A stretch of DNA of 26,119 nt from Ophioceras dolichostomum (Eukaryota; Ascomycota; Sordariomycetes; Magnaporthales; Ophioceraceae). The notes under the pieces were generated by a model. The model did no database searches. It was not told the origin of the DNA and saw nothing but the letters and a program-made list of their open reading frames with translations. Shown here one piece after another: positions 1 to 10,807 of the stretch; within the stretch, counting starts at the first letter, position 1, and every line of letters starts with the position of its first letter. The stretch covers positions 1 through 26,119 of the forward strand of contig PYST01000463.1 of the NCBI GenBank assembly GCA_003049485.1. The letters run 5' to 3'. The translations under genes and the position numbers were made by a program.

Positions 1-2019
1 GAGGAGGAGGGGGAGGGTTGGTGGGGAGACGGAGACGGCGCCAGCTCGGACGGACTCTGAGGAGGACGTGGCGCCGCCTCGACGCGCTGTGGATATCGCC
101 GCGCCAGGGCCGCGTTCGGCGCGTGGTCGAGAAGTGGTGGACGAGGTGGTCTCTACTGGTCGTCCTCCCTGCTCTTCTGGCGGTGGCGTGGTGCGCCGTG
201 CCGTTCCCCAAATACCCCCTCCCCGGGGACGGTGATGATGATGACACTGGTGGTGATCCGAGCCACGGCGGACCCGAAAGACCGCCGCCGTCGCAAAAGA
301 TGCCCGGACACGGGGCTACGCGCGTGCAGATCAACTTCTGGTTCTTTCTGTTCGTGTTTTATGGGTTTTATAATTTGACTGCATTAGGTGCGTGTTCCCT
401 TCTTTCTTTCTCCCTGCCCTCCTTTTCGCCCTCTGCCGCCCGATCAGTCGCCGAGAACTAATCCATTGTTGTGTCGAGAACAGTGTACGTGGCATCCTGG
501 TTTCCCGGTCGTCGAAAGGTTTTCGCCTCTAACCCGGCGTGTTCTTTACAGATGGATCACCAAAGTTTTCAATATCTATTGTCTTAATTGGTAGGGTCCC
601 CCCACCACTACTTTCCCATTCTACGGTCTGTCAGGAAGCGACTAACACTACCTCTCTCACTTTCTATCGCGAAGGTGGCCCCAATCCCTTGGGTTCCCCG
701 TCACCGTGACAGCTATCGCGCTGTTCTCCATCCTCGCCCCGATACCCATATATCTCATCCCAGAAACACGGTGGATTACGGTCCACAACACGGCCTGGAT
801 CACATGGACCTTCTGTCTGATGGCAATGCCCGTGGCCATCGCCTTCCTCATCCTGATGACGAACGAAAGGCATCTCAGCCTGCGCCACTCGCTCTCAGAG
901 ACGCAAAGAATATTTACCACGTCTTGGTGGACCGGCGAGCCAGACACCATATCAGCCAGCAGCTCGCGCCGGAGACCGCAGCTGCCGCTCGGAGATCCGG
1001 ACATCGACGCGCTGCAGGTCGTTGACCACCACGGGGGCCACGCCCGAGGCAGCCGAGCGGCCAGGTCAGGGCCGTCCCTTCCCGTCCGACTGCGGCGCCG
1101 CTGGCTGCCGGCCAGCTTCGTGCGGTTTATCTGGTTCTGTCTCGCGCTGTCTATTGGATTGCTGGCGTACGTGATAGGCGAGGCTTACGCCGAGATCTAC
1201 CTGCGCACGCTACCCCACAACAACCTTGAGACTATCGTGTATGTGTACGGCTGGATCACCACCGTTTATCTGCTCGACGGGCTCACGGGCTGGATCTTGG
1301 GGGGCAACGAAGGCGAGCGGGTGGGGTCGTACCCCCTGAGCTGGATCTTCAAGTTGTAAGTGGCCTGCCTCTCTCTTTTACACCAAACAGGGACCCCCGG
1401 AAACGAACGCAGGTTGGCTAACATCAAGAAAACCAAAACCATCACCCAAATTAGGTACTTCATGTTGACGTACCAAACCTACGTCCGCGCCCTGTACGCG
1501 CGCCTCCGCTCGCCGTCGCAGTTCATCCTGCTGCAGATCCTCTCCTCGACGACCCTCATCATCATCACTCCGCTGACCATGTCGGCCACGTTCCACTGGC
1601 TCCTGACCGTGCTGGGCCTGAACGGGCAGACGTACGGCTCATACCAGAAGGTCGGGGTGCGTAACGTGTTCATCCGCTTCCTGGCCGAGAACGCGTCCAT
1701 GCTGGCCTTCCTCGGGTCCGTCGTCGTCCTGCACTTCGGCCCGAACAAGGACGTGTACCCCTACTTCGCCTTCGACGACGACCGCGAGCGCTACAACTTC
1801 CGCCTCACCCTGACGGCCTCGTCCGTCACGTGGGCGTGCGAGATGGCCGCCTCGTTCATCGTCGCGGGCCTGATACGCTGGATCTATGGCGTCAGCGTCG
1901 TGACGGAGGGTAAGATGGACCTGGCTGTCTGGCCGGAGCTGCTGCCTACTAGCGTTGCCGTTGTGCTGCATGTGCTGCAGAACATGCTCTTCTCTATCAT
2001 TCGATTGCAGTTTCACTAG
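1..2019 (+). CDS. Polytopic fungal membrane protein, 5'-partial, family not recognised
   Basis: Four exons are inferred: up to 391, 552-590, 675-1355 and 1455-2019, with codons starting at position 3. They join into 557 codons plus TAG with the frame kept at every junction. The reading frame is open through the left edge and has no ATG there, so the N-terminus is missing. The visible N-terminus is Arg-rich (fragment residues 8-25), followed by a membrane segment near 49-68 and an acidic Gly/Pro linker (DGDDDD). About eight or nine further hydrophobic segments follow, with a hydrophilic Arg/Ser-rich loop between the 4th and 5th. Recognisable stretches are NIYCLNWWPQSLGFP across the exon 2/3 junction and HFGPNKDVYPYF in the last exon. 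Introns 1-3 have branch-like ctaac or ctaacat sequences upstream of AG. I see no transporter or enzyme signature that I know. The composition indicates an integral membrane protein; its substrate and compartment are unknown. Confidence 0.8.
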
Positions 2020-3191
2020 TTCTCTCTCCTCTTCTCTCTTCTCCGGCCTTGTTTACTACCCTCACTTTTTTGTCCATAGTTTGGTTCTAGCGAGGAACGA
2101 AGGATAGACCCGTCCTACTCTACTAGACATGCTTCACAACATATTCATTTGCGAATACCCCTTTAATCATCTTAATTCTGCCATACCATGCATGCTCACA
2201 GGCCGCGATACACAGGGAAGCCGCAGATTCAGCCATGCCAAAGCGCTCCCAAACCAATTTTCACCATCATTCTTCTCCCTCTTGCTGGTGGCCATGAGCT
2301 CGCCGCCTCCTCCTCGATCATCTTATTGTCCAGTGGCGATGCCGTCCCCTCAGTCTACCAATCTGGGCCTTGTCTGCAGAGACCGGAGATTAGACCCGAA
2401 CGCAGCATGTTTCGATGGGATTTCATCACCCACAAGGGTGCGCGTCATTGCAGCCCGCCCATCACCAGCCAGCGGAGAGGCGCGAAGAGATTTGGGCATC
2501 ATCATTGCCGTCTCATCTCTGCCAAAAAAAGAAAGCATGCTGCCAGCCGGACCGGCCGGTCAGGCGCTGTACCACCCTTCGAAATTTGGTAGCAACAAGC
2601 CCCCCTCCCCTGCCTCAAATTTGTAGGTCTGCGGCGGCCCGGCTTCGAGCAAGCACGAAAGCAAGTGCATCGTGGGCGGGTCTCCCTCAAGCACTGTTGT
2701 GAAGAGCGGGTTATTAGGGCGTTAGGATGGGGTTTGACTACCTACCTTACCGTGGCTCGGTTTGTTAGGAGATGGGCATGCTGGCAGGTTACAACATCGT
2801 TTAGGCGCGTCGCCATGTAGTATTCTATCTATGGGAGGTTGCTGCTGCTGCTTCTTTTGCTACGCTCCTTGTTTTCCTGCCGTTTTCCTCTTCTATTTTC
2901 TTCCCCCTCTCTAACTTGTCTCATTGCGGGATTGATTGATGGATAGGATGGATGATACCCCCTCGTTTGCGTCTCCGTTTTGTATCGTGCGTGCGCTTCG
3001 TCCATCTCGAATTCACTTTCCTTGGCTCTAGTTTCCTTTTTTTTTCCTGGTTACTATCATCGCCTGTGTTCACTTCGTTCGGAATAGAGCTCGTTCGTGC
3101 ATATATAAAGTTCGCCCCTTTTATTTTGTTTTCCAGCTGTAGTTAGGTGTTCATTCTGACATCTGATGTGTTCAGGAGAGGGAGGTAGCAC

Positions 3192-3214
3192 ACCGAACCG
3201 AACCGAACCGAACC
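3192..3214. repeat. (ACCGA)n short tandem repeat
   Basis: A pentanucleotide ACCGA is repeated about four times in a row in intergenic DNA. It is a simple microsatellite with no visible coding role. Confidence 0.8.
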
Positions 3215-3797
3215 CGGCGGCAGGGTGGGTTTCTCTTACCTCCATTATCTTGTATACTAACTGCATTGTGTGCTGAGCCTAACGGACCTGGTCGTCTACG
3301 TCTAGCCGGTGTACTCGGTACGTGATAGAGTTCTAAACCACATGTACCGCCCGAGCGACGAGACAGAGCGCCAACCCCCCCCTTTCTGGTCTTCCACTTG
3401 GCGGTTCCGATCACAAACCCTCTGCGGGCATTTCGACGAATATGTTGAACCCCTTTCTATGTGTCTACCGTTGGGTCTGTCCCGTGCCGGGGAGGGGGGG
3501 GCACATCTTTACAACATCTCGCCGGCCACAGCTCCAGGCCCGCATCGCCCACTCGGTCTTCGTTCCCACGCCGACCGCCCCGCGGCTAGCTACCGTGTCT
3601 GTCTACACAGTCATTCGGCCGAGGGAGGTGCATTTGCGGGTCTCTCGGCGTCTTCAGCTGTCTAGAGGGACCGACCAACTCCACAGAAGCCAGGGAAGAC
3701 GGAGGCGGCATCACTAGCGCCCTTTGATAGTCTTCGGATTGCGGCAAGTAGCAACAGCCAGTGGAGTCGTTTTTCGGCTTTGCAATGGGTACCTATG

Positions 3798-3819
3798 TAC
3801 CTACCTGTATATAGGTAGG
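3798..3819. repeat. Inverted repeat of the TACCTACC motif
   Basis: CCTACCT at 3800-3806 is matched by AGGTAGG at 3813-3819 across a short AT-rich spacer (GTATAT), giving a near-palindrome. It belongs to the dispersed TACCTACC/GGTAGGTA set found through the intergenic DNA. It could form a small hairpin or bind a dimeric factor; no function is shown. Confidence 0.75.
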
Positions 3820-5902
3820 CATACTGGGCAAACCATGTCTCCCCGGGTGGCTAGTAGGTAGGTGGGTGGCGGCAGCTCATGTCACTCAGGAGACAGCAGT
3901 AACACAAGCTCGATCTCCCGCCGGCGAAGTGAATGAATGTTCGTTCCTCGGCGTTATGTACTTATTGACCAAAACCCCACCGGCCGTGGTCACATCCGGC
4001 AGTAGATTTGGATTATCAGGGCCGGTGGTGCAAGAGGAGCCTGCATAGACAGAAGGATGAGTTAGGTTTTCTGCAAGCAGACGAGGTACGCATTCCATTA
4101 CTACATGCATATGCGTGCCAGTTAGGTTCTCTGAAGCGACACGCAAACGATCCCCTCCAAATCCCAATCCCGTTTCATACTGCATGTGCGTGCTCGCGCA
4201 ACCTCGCCAGTTGAATTAGCGGGCGTGACGGGCACCACCACCTCCGCCACCACCTCCTCCTCCTCCCCTTCATCATCGTCGGGAACTTTCTCCCGTTGCG
4301 AAAGAAAAGTGTATGGTTCTGCGCATCGATTCGGGCATTCGTCGGCTCTAAATCTAAAGAGCACACATACATACATAATGTTCCCCTGAATAGAAAGGAA
4401 ATACGAGCTATACCTGCCTTTTATCTGCAAGACGGTGGCGTGCCGTGCCGTGCGACCCAACCCAACCCGTCGCGGCCGTCTGCCATGCCAGCTCCATCGC
4501 GAGCGGGCGAGTTAGAGCAGCAGAGGAACAAACGCGGTTCTCATAACATGAGCTGGACGTAGGTATCTAGGAAGGTCGGGTGCAGTGGTGGTCGGCCTGC
4601 TTAGTCCCACTGTCCGGCATTAGAGGACATGCTGCGTGCTGTTAGCCCGAAACGGCTGGCCGCGTTGCATGCGGCCAGACCGGTGAGGGACATTTTCCCG
4701 TCCCCTTTCTCCGACCTTTCTGTCTTTGCCTTGGTTATTGGTTTTGAGAGCGCCTTGCCTGCTTGCTTTGCTAGCCCCCCTTATCCAAACCAATCTCCCC
4801 CCCTCGTTCTCGCTTGCCACTTGCTTACTGGTACACTGGATGACGGTTGGCCACCTCCGCCGCCTAAGGAAGGTAGAAGGTAGGTACGAAGAAGGATAGA
4901 GAGTATATGGGCGAGCGGGCAGCGGGAGTCCGGTGGAGCCGAGATGGCGGTGTACGTTGTATCTGGTTGGTAGATATGCGGCCGGTCCGGCAGCCGGGTC
5001 CGGGTTCATACGCTGCGACTGACTCAACCACGTAACAAAAACATCTCTTGACGGGGACTTGGACATCGGCGTGGGGGCAAGACGGGAACTTTTGGCCACC
5101 TCCCAACTAGGTAGTTCGGTAGGTACCTAGACATGTTGTTGGCATGATATCTGTGTGTCCTCAGCGATGCGTCCGGCCACTTGCTACGCAACGGGAAGCG
5201 TTAGCGGCTTTTCATATGCCAGGAAGGGGGGCAATGATATAAAATGGTTCACCTGCAGGTCGCCTAGAGACCTGTTATGGTTGGCATGTGAAGATGATAA
5301 GAAGAAAGGGATAGGAGACCTCGCGACCGGGTTGATACCTGGGAGACGTAAGCCGTAGCTAGATATAATGTAGGCCAACTAGAATGTCAAGACCATCCGG
5401 TCCGGCCCGCCTGAAGACTCAGCCGCTGTACTTTCGTCATGGTATGGAGCCCGTCCGTCGTCTATCTCCTTTTCTGACTACCTGGCTCTCCTGTGTGTTC
5501 TAAAGGTAGGTAGAGGTACCTAGAGAGCTCTACAAAGGGCTCTACACTCTGCTTCTTATTCATGCTGCTAGGCAAAAAATGGAACGGCTTTTCGAGCCTG
5601 GCAACGGGCTGGCCCGTTGTATGTTCCGCACTTTTAGCCCTGTTGCAAAACCGCTCTTATACCGGGTCGGTCTTGTGGAATCTGCCCAGATTCATCCGAC
5701 TGCCTTGGGTGTTAAGTCTATTGTCCCTAGGGCGGATAGCAAAGGTGTAGCAAGCAAAGAAGGCCTTCCTTCCCTTGGTGGGTCAACTTGCGCAACACGC
5801 TGACGACCGGCAACCTTCCGAGAGGCGTCTGGGTGTCTTCAACTTGACCTCAAGCAGGCCCATTGTTGAAGAAACATAGGCTTGGGTGTCATTGGCCTTT
5901 GA

Positions 5903-5930
5903 ATCACAATTTGATCACAATTTGATCACA
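5903..5930. repeat. 11-bp tandem repeat, ATCACAATTTG
   Basis: Two exact copies (5903-5913 and 5914-5924) are followed by a partial third. The unit contains TGATCA, itself a palindrome. The repeat is intergenic and has no visible gene context. Confidence 0.8.
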
Positions 5931-7159
5931 ACTGCCGCCTGAAAACCTGCAGGTTGCAGATTCCAGGCCGTTATGTGTCGACAGAAGTGATGCTGTGGAT
6001 GAGATTAATGATGAATGATGATACGTGATACGAGTCCGAAGACCCACGTTCAGGGCGCCGGGGAAGGTTCACGGTTGTCTTATGTGAGGTCTAGACCATG
6101 ACTTTTTGTGGACTGAAGAAGAAGAAAGAGGAAGATGGGCTTTTCTATTTTTGTCCTCTCGTTTGTGATCGATTCCCGTTAATATTACATCTTGTCGCAG
6201 CAACGAGAGAGTTCGTGGAAGTTAGGCGAAAGTTTAGGGGGATTTTCTCGTCACACTTCCAGATGCAACAGACACGGGCGCCCCCGGGTCGATCAGTTCA
6301 GTCACACTCAATGGCGTTTTTTTTGTCCACGGCCCCTCTTTCCGCTTGCTAAAACGCTTGTTCTCTGTGGTGTGGATAGGTAGGTATCTTTTGTGTCTTG
6401 CTGCGTGAGGTCCAGATGGAGTAAATAAACATTTCGGGCATAAATATCCTGTAAGTCGGCTGGTGGGCTGGTGGGAGTTACAGTGGCCTGCGGCCGAAAA
6501 GAGCCTCCTCCTTTGGCGCGGGTGATAAAGACCCGGGCCAGCGCAAACAGGATGTAAGGTAGGTATGTAGTTCGCCAGGCACCTAGGAGTGCGGGATGTG
6601 TGGGATGAGTGGCAGATCTTCGGGGGTATGGGCCGTCGATCCTGTCCTTTTCGTCTACGACAAGAGCCTCTGCTGAATATGGAGGGCGTGGGCTGAAAAA
6701 GCATCTCGGGCTTTCGGCAAAGTGACTTGTAGACGGGGCGGACGGGAGAATGGAAAGAATATGCGAGTCCTTGATGAGGTGTTCGAAGCAGATAAGACAG
6801 GAAGGCTGCATTGAAATTTGCCGAAGAGTGCCTGCCCAACCAACCGAGATATCGCACGCGGCTCTCAGGGTTCGGTTTTCCAATTTCTACCTACCTAGGT
6901 TGCTAGGTATCTCTCTTCCTTATCCCATTGATCCATCATGCTGGATGGCTGCTGCTGGGACAACTCATCAGCAACCTCGACAACTCAGCACCGGTCATCG
7001 GGTGTCGATAGATGCCTGTAGATAGGTAGACACATAGCGCCCAGCAATGTAGAAGGAGGTGCATGGTGGTGGTGGTGTGGATGAGATGCTGAATATAGTG
7101 GCGGTATCTATAGTGCCATTTTCGGAACGAGTTGATTGGAAGCATTTGGCATCAGCAAG

Positions 7160-7372
7160 GCAAGGGCATGTGTAAGTGAGGTCGGAGGGCGGGTGAGTGG
7201 CTTTCAAAGCTCCTCCGATGGCGAGGCCGATGACGTGGTGCCGCTGCCCTTCGACGAATAGCTCGACGGACACCCCGAAGAAATCGGAGGGAGCTTTGAT
7301 GCTGACATGGATGTTTGACGCCTTTGAGCCTTTCCCAACCTGTCTTTGACAGCAATCAACTCTAGCCAGTCG
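7160..7372 (-). pseudogene. Possible relic of a coding exon
   Basis: On the minus strand a frame is open from just after a TGA (7373-7375) downwards. Its part between about 7345 and 7190 reads like real protein, with C/G-ending codons and an alternating hydrophobic pattern, including VSIKAPSDFFGVSVELFVEG and HHVIGLAIGGALKA. It has no ATG start, and a possible acceptor-like AG precedes GTTGGGAAA near 7350. Downstream the frame runs into low-complexity sequence with no obvious partner exon. This could be a remnant of a gene, one exon of an unrecognised gene, or chance. The opposite strand also has a partly coding-like frame with a stop in it, which weakens the case. Confidence 0.25.
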
Positions 7373-7788
7373 TCACGACACGCAACTTAACCTAAATTCT
7401 CCGAAGTAGTGAACTGAGGTTAGTTCGTTGATGGTGAACAGCAAAGGAATTGTCTGGTGGGGTGGTGTCGAGCATGCAGTGTGAATTTGGTACACAGTAG
7501 TGGTGTTCAGCTCTGCCATCCCCCCCCCTAAAGCCCCAAAGAGCTCCCTACCTTAGGTGGGTAGTGGCGTTTTTAGCTGGTGCTTGGTGGCATGGTGGGG
7601 TAAACCGACAGGGGTCTTCGTGCTTCCCTTCCCTAATCTAATCTGTACACCCCACCATCCCACCTGCCTAAAGCACGGCTTACGATTTGCTATTACAATT
7701 TTTCCACGAAGATGACTCTTCATCCTCCTCGCATCTCATGTCCCAAGAAGAAGAAAGAAAGAGCCGGTCGGAGCAGGGGGCATCGAGA

Positions 7789-7812
7789 GGGCTCGAGGGC
7801 TCGAGGGCTCAA
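7789..7812. repeat. 8-bp tandem repeat, GGGCTCGA
   Basis: Three consecutive copies (7789-7796, 7797-7804, 7805-7812), the last with one base changed. Simple intergenic tandem duplication. Confidence 0.8.
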
Positions 7813-8058
7813 GGATTATTGGGTGTGTGCGCGACGGTGTGCGACCTTATTCCGTAAGTATCTCCTGCCGTGGTTCGATAAGGCCTCCCTCATCGTCGCG
7901 ATTTTTTCCTCAGCTACGTCCGCTTTGTCTGGGGCATGGACCGATGTGAGAACCGGATGTGATTCATCCCTCAGCACCCCGCGCTGCTCAGAGCGATTCG
8001 GCCACCCGGATTTTGCGGGGATGGCGAGATCTGGCTTGGTTGTGGCAGAGACATGCAG

Positions 8059-8094
8059 CACAGCGCAGTGCACAGCGCAGTGCACAGCGCAGTG
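8059..8094. repeat. 12-bp tandem repeat, 3 exact copies
   Basis: The unit CACAGCGCAGTG is repeated three times without mismatch (8059-8070, 8071-8082, 8083-8094). Each unit contains GCGCAGTGCAC-type partly self-complementary sequence across the junctions. A 12-bp period keeps reading frames open, which explains the artificial open frames here on both strands. Confidence 0.9.
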
Positions 8095-8653
8095 CATGGA
8101 AGCCCCCAGCCTTTCCAGAAGACTCAGCAGCAATCGAATTCCGCCATCTTCCGTACTGCTCTCTCTTCTTGACAAGCACGCCCAGCAAGCACAACACGCC
8201 CCTCCCCGAGTTCAAGACCCCCGTGTCTGTGTCTCATGTCATCTCATCTCCTGATGTTGTACCATCCATCTGCCCACCGGTCCTCTCTTTTTTTTCTGCT
8301 TTCTTGCAATTTCTCGGCAGCAACCCGGCAAACGGGCAAACGGGGAATACGGGTAACACGGGAAGCTCGGCGGGTGGAAGGTAACTGAGTTGAGGGAGAA
8401 CCATCCATGGTTTGACACGACGTGGACTCTCTCGTATGGAATGTGCGACTTGCCACCTATTTACTGGTACCTGGCTGTCCGTGTACTTCATCACAGCACG
8501 ACGGGGAGGTGAGAAGCTTTGATGAACAAGCATACCTTGTCCAGGGGACCCAGGTCTGGAGCAGACCGGCCCCTTGACTTGAGGTTGACAACGTGGAACA
8601 ATACGAATGTAGCAGGTGGCACCTTGCCGGAACCTGCGGCGTACGGGTAGACA

Positions 8654-8686
8654 CAGTCTGGTCGCAGTCTGGTCGCAGTCTGGTTG
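8654..8686. repeat. 11-bp tandem repeat, CAGTCTGGTCG
   Basis: Three consecutive copies (8654-8664, 8665-8675, 8676-8686), the third ending TTG instead of TCG. It lies about 0.7 kb upstream of the APRT start. A role in that promoter is possible but not shown. Confidence 0.85.
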
Positions 8687-9246
8687 CAGGAGACAAGCAC
8701 ACTTGCAAGGACTGATTTGTTCCATACTGTGTATGGAACACACACACATGCACCAGACCTTTCACCGACTGGTCAAGCACTCCACTGTCACCCACTCCCT
8801 TATCCTAGACAACAAGCGGGACTTTATGGGAATTTTTTTTCTCTCTTCGTTGTCCCTTGTTTTGCGCCCTACCTGGACCCCTTCCTCCTCGCTCGATCCG
8901 AGTCTCTTGTTGCCTCGTCTGCCTGTCTGCCTGTCTGCCGGTCTGCCCGCCTGGTCCTCATCCTAGCATCTTATTCCGTACCGCACACCAGATTCCTGAC
9001 ACCAAATGCATCGTCCCGACTGGTCCAAGTCTTCAGTTGTACCCAGAAAATAAGGTCTTGCCCAACAAATCAACAAAAAACGAGCCGCCTTATTATTTTC
9101 CCATCCCTTGCTTCCGGGCCAATACAGCTCGAAACATCCCCTGCTCGCCCTCCGCCTCTACCCGCACACCCCTCCAGCATAAGCATTTTTGATACGTGAG
9201 ATACGACCAGCTCACTCCCTCACGGGCTGGCTCTTACGTGCGCGCT

Positions 9247-9368
9247 CCCTTTTCGCAGCCTTTCCCAACCGTTTTTTCCTTTTTCTATCTCGGCCCCCAT
9301 TCATTCACCACCCATACCTTCTTTCTTCCTTTCTTTCCTCTTCCTCTCATTTCTCTTCCCCAACCCAA
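9247..9368 (+). promoter_or_regulatory. Pyrimidine-rich leader/promoter tract of APRT
   Basis: The 120 bases before the APRT ATG are almost entirely C and T on the coding strand, in long CT runs broken by CACCACCCAT. Pyrimidine tracts at the core promoter and 5' UTR are typical of well expressed filamentous fungal genes, and transcription often starts within or just after them. The start codon context is AACCATGAG, with A at -3, a favourable context. The exact start site cannot be read from the sequence. Confidence 0.55.
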
Positions 9369-9370
9369 CC

Positions 9371-10254
9371 ATGAGCTCAGCCCCTGGCCCTGAGCCAAAC
9401 CAGTCAGCCACTAGCACCACTATCGGTCGCAGCAGTACCACAACCACCACCACCACCGCCGAACAACAAGATGCCTCGCGAACACAGCCCGCCGCCGCCA
9501 CCTCCTCCACCGCCGAACTCGCCAGTGCAAAGATAAGGCTGTACGCCGCGCTCCGGCGCTTCGCCGACTTCCCGGTCGCCGGCATCATCTTCATCGACAT
9601 CATGCCCATCTTCCTCGACCCGGCCTCGCACTCCGCCCTCCTCCGCGCCCTCGAGCTGCAGGTGCTCACCTCCATCCAGACGAAACCCGACGTCGTCGTC
9701 GGCCTCGACGCCAGGGGTTTCCTCTTCGGCCCGTCGCTCGCCCTCCGCCTCGACGCCTCGTTCGTGCCCGTGCGCAAGAAGGGCAAGCTGCCCGGCCCCT
9801 GCGTCACGGCTGCCTACGAGAAAGAGTACGGCCAGGACTTCTTCCAAGTTCAGGAGGGCGCCGTCAAGCCCGGCCAGAAGGTCCTCGTCGTCGACGATAT
9901 CATTGCTACCGGTGAGTATGACTTGATTCAAAAAAAGAAAAAAAAAATCACCCCCACATCACAGCCACCCACGCACAAAAGCTACCCCGCACTGCGTTCT
10001 GCGCTGCTGCTGCAAACTGATATTTTTTTCTGTCCCCCCCAAACCTTCGTGCAACCTAAAATTCCCACTGACACCCACATCTTTTCTCCTCGCCTTCAGG
10101 TGGATCTGCAGCAGCGGCTGGTGAGCTCGTCAGGAAGCTCGGCGGCGACCTTCTGGGCTATATGTTCCTCCTCGAAATAACCCCGCTCAAGGGAAGAGAG
10201 AAGCTGGGCGACTCACCCGTGGTCACGGTGCTGGAGGAGGCCAAGTATATCTAG
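9371..10254 (+). CDS. apt1: Adenine phosphoribosyltransferase (APRT)
   Basis: Converts adenine and PRPP to AMP and pyrophosphate in purine salvage, normally a cytosolic homodimer. Exons are 9371-9911 and 10100-10254, giving 231 aa. The 188-bp intron (GTGAGT..CAG, phase 1, branch-like CTGAC) splits the codon of the first Gly in the PRPP loop. Family features in order: the ALRRFADFPVAGIIFIDIMP stretch (residues about 60-80), VVGLDARGFLFGP (about 112-124), the ARG-containing loop, and KVLVVDDIIATGG, the type I PRTase PRPP-binding motif, at the exon junction. The C-terminal segment GGDLLGYMFLLEITPLKGRE matches the end of eukaryotic APRTs. Usual APRT length is about 180 aa. The extra 50 residues are an N-terminal Ser/Thr/Ala-rich, probably disordered leader with a run of seven Thr. 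No other ATG lies between that leader and the conserved core, so this start is favoured. Identity is secure. Confidence 0.95.
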
Positions 10255-10263
10255 GTCACAACG

Positions 10264-10287
10264 AAAAAAAAAAAAAGAAAAAAAAAA
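10264..10287 (+). repeat. A-tract just after the APRT stop
   Basis: A nearly pure poly(A) stretch, interrupted by one G, begins about 10 bases after the APRT stop codon. It probably lies in the 3' UTR. It could be an internal oligo-dT priming site in cDNA work and should not be taken as the true poly(A) tail position. Confidence 0.8.
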
Positions 10288-10780
10288 CAAGGCGGCCATC
10301 CAGCCGACAAGCTAGCCAGCCAGCCGGCTAGCGAAACGAAGCGAAACGGACGGTTCTATATAGACACAATATTTCCCCTCCCCCCTTCCCATTGTCATCC
10401 TTTACTGCAATATCTTTTTGCCCGATCGATTATCTTTTTTTTTATTTTTTATCTTTTACCGCTCATCTTCACCTCTTTTCTTTCTCCGTTTTTGTTTTCG
10501 AAGTCACCGAAAGTCCGTGGGTGGGACGTTTTTACGGACGAACGAAACATGCTCGTGGGGGCGTTATCCTGGGATGTTGAAAAAAGAAATAAGAGGCCGC
10601 GATTTTTTTGGGGGGGTTATATCGAGCCTACTTGTAACTTCTATCTGTCTTTCTTTCTCTTCGTCTTTTCTTCCTCTGCTATCTCTCGTCTCGATGTAAG
10701 GGCAGATTGTGTGCGCGCGAGCAATCATCATAGACAGGTTCCGGGACGGGGGCTTCATCGATATACCAAGGGTAAACAAA

Positions 10781-10807
10781 CCTACCTTACCTACCTTACC
10801 TACCTCA
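10781..10807. repeat. CCTACCTTA tandem repeat with TACCTACC octamers
   Basis: A 9-bp unit, CCTACCTTA, is repeated about three times and contains two exact TACCTACC octamers (10788 and 10797). It belongs to the same motif family as the other intergenic copies. Confidence 0.8.

Larger units (their letters stand above)
2020..9370. other. Gene-poor intergenic region, 7.35 kb
   Basis: This stretch lies between the membrane-protein stop and the APRT start. Open frames here are short and lie in several overlapping frames on both strands. They are rich in rare codons and low-complexity residues and show no family motif, so I call no gene. It holds at least eight exact TACCTACC or GGTAGGTA octamers (2739, 3798, 4879, 5118, 5505, 6379, 6558, 6888), several short tandem repeats and one possible coding relic (7160-7372). 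The first few hundred bases should contain the 3' UTR of the upstream gene, and the last kilobase the APRT promoter. Unannotated noncoding RNAs or a small gene cannot be excluded. Confidence 0.6.

Noticed and set aside
588..1025. 145-codon frame overlapping exon 3 of the membrane protein
   Set aside because: It is the shifted frame of a transmembrane-coding exon. It would be used only if the alternative donor at 388 were chosen.
2129..2626. 165-codon plus-strand frame just after the membrane-protein stop
   Set aside because: It probably overlaps the 3' UTR of that gene. Composition is Ser/Pro/Arg-rich and three frames are open together; no motif.
6234..6883. Two long overlapping minus-strand open frames of 207 and 191 codons
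   Set aside because: They overlap in different frames and have rare-codon, Pro/Ser/Arg/His-rich composition with no motif. They are interrupted by no recognisable introns and include the TAGG-type repeats. They look like chance frames.
7712..8384. Plus-strand frames of 180 and 141 codons with Cys-rich repeats
   Set aside because: The repeat part is simply the 12-bp tandem repeat read through, and both strands stay open there. No conserved domain or sensible codon pattern.
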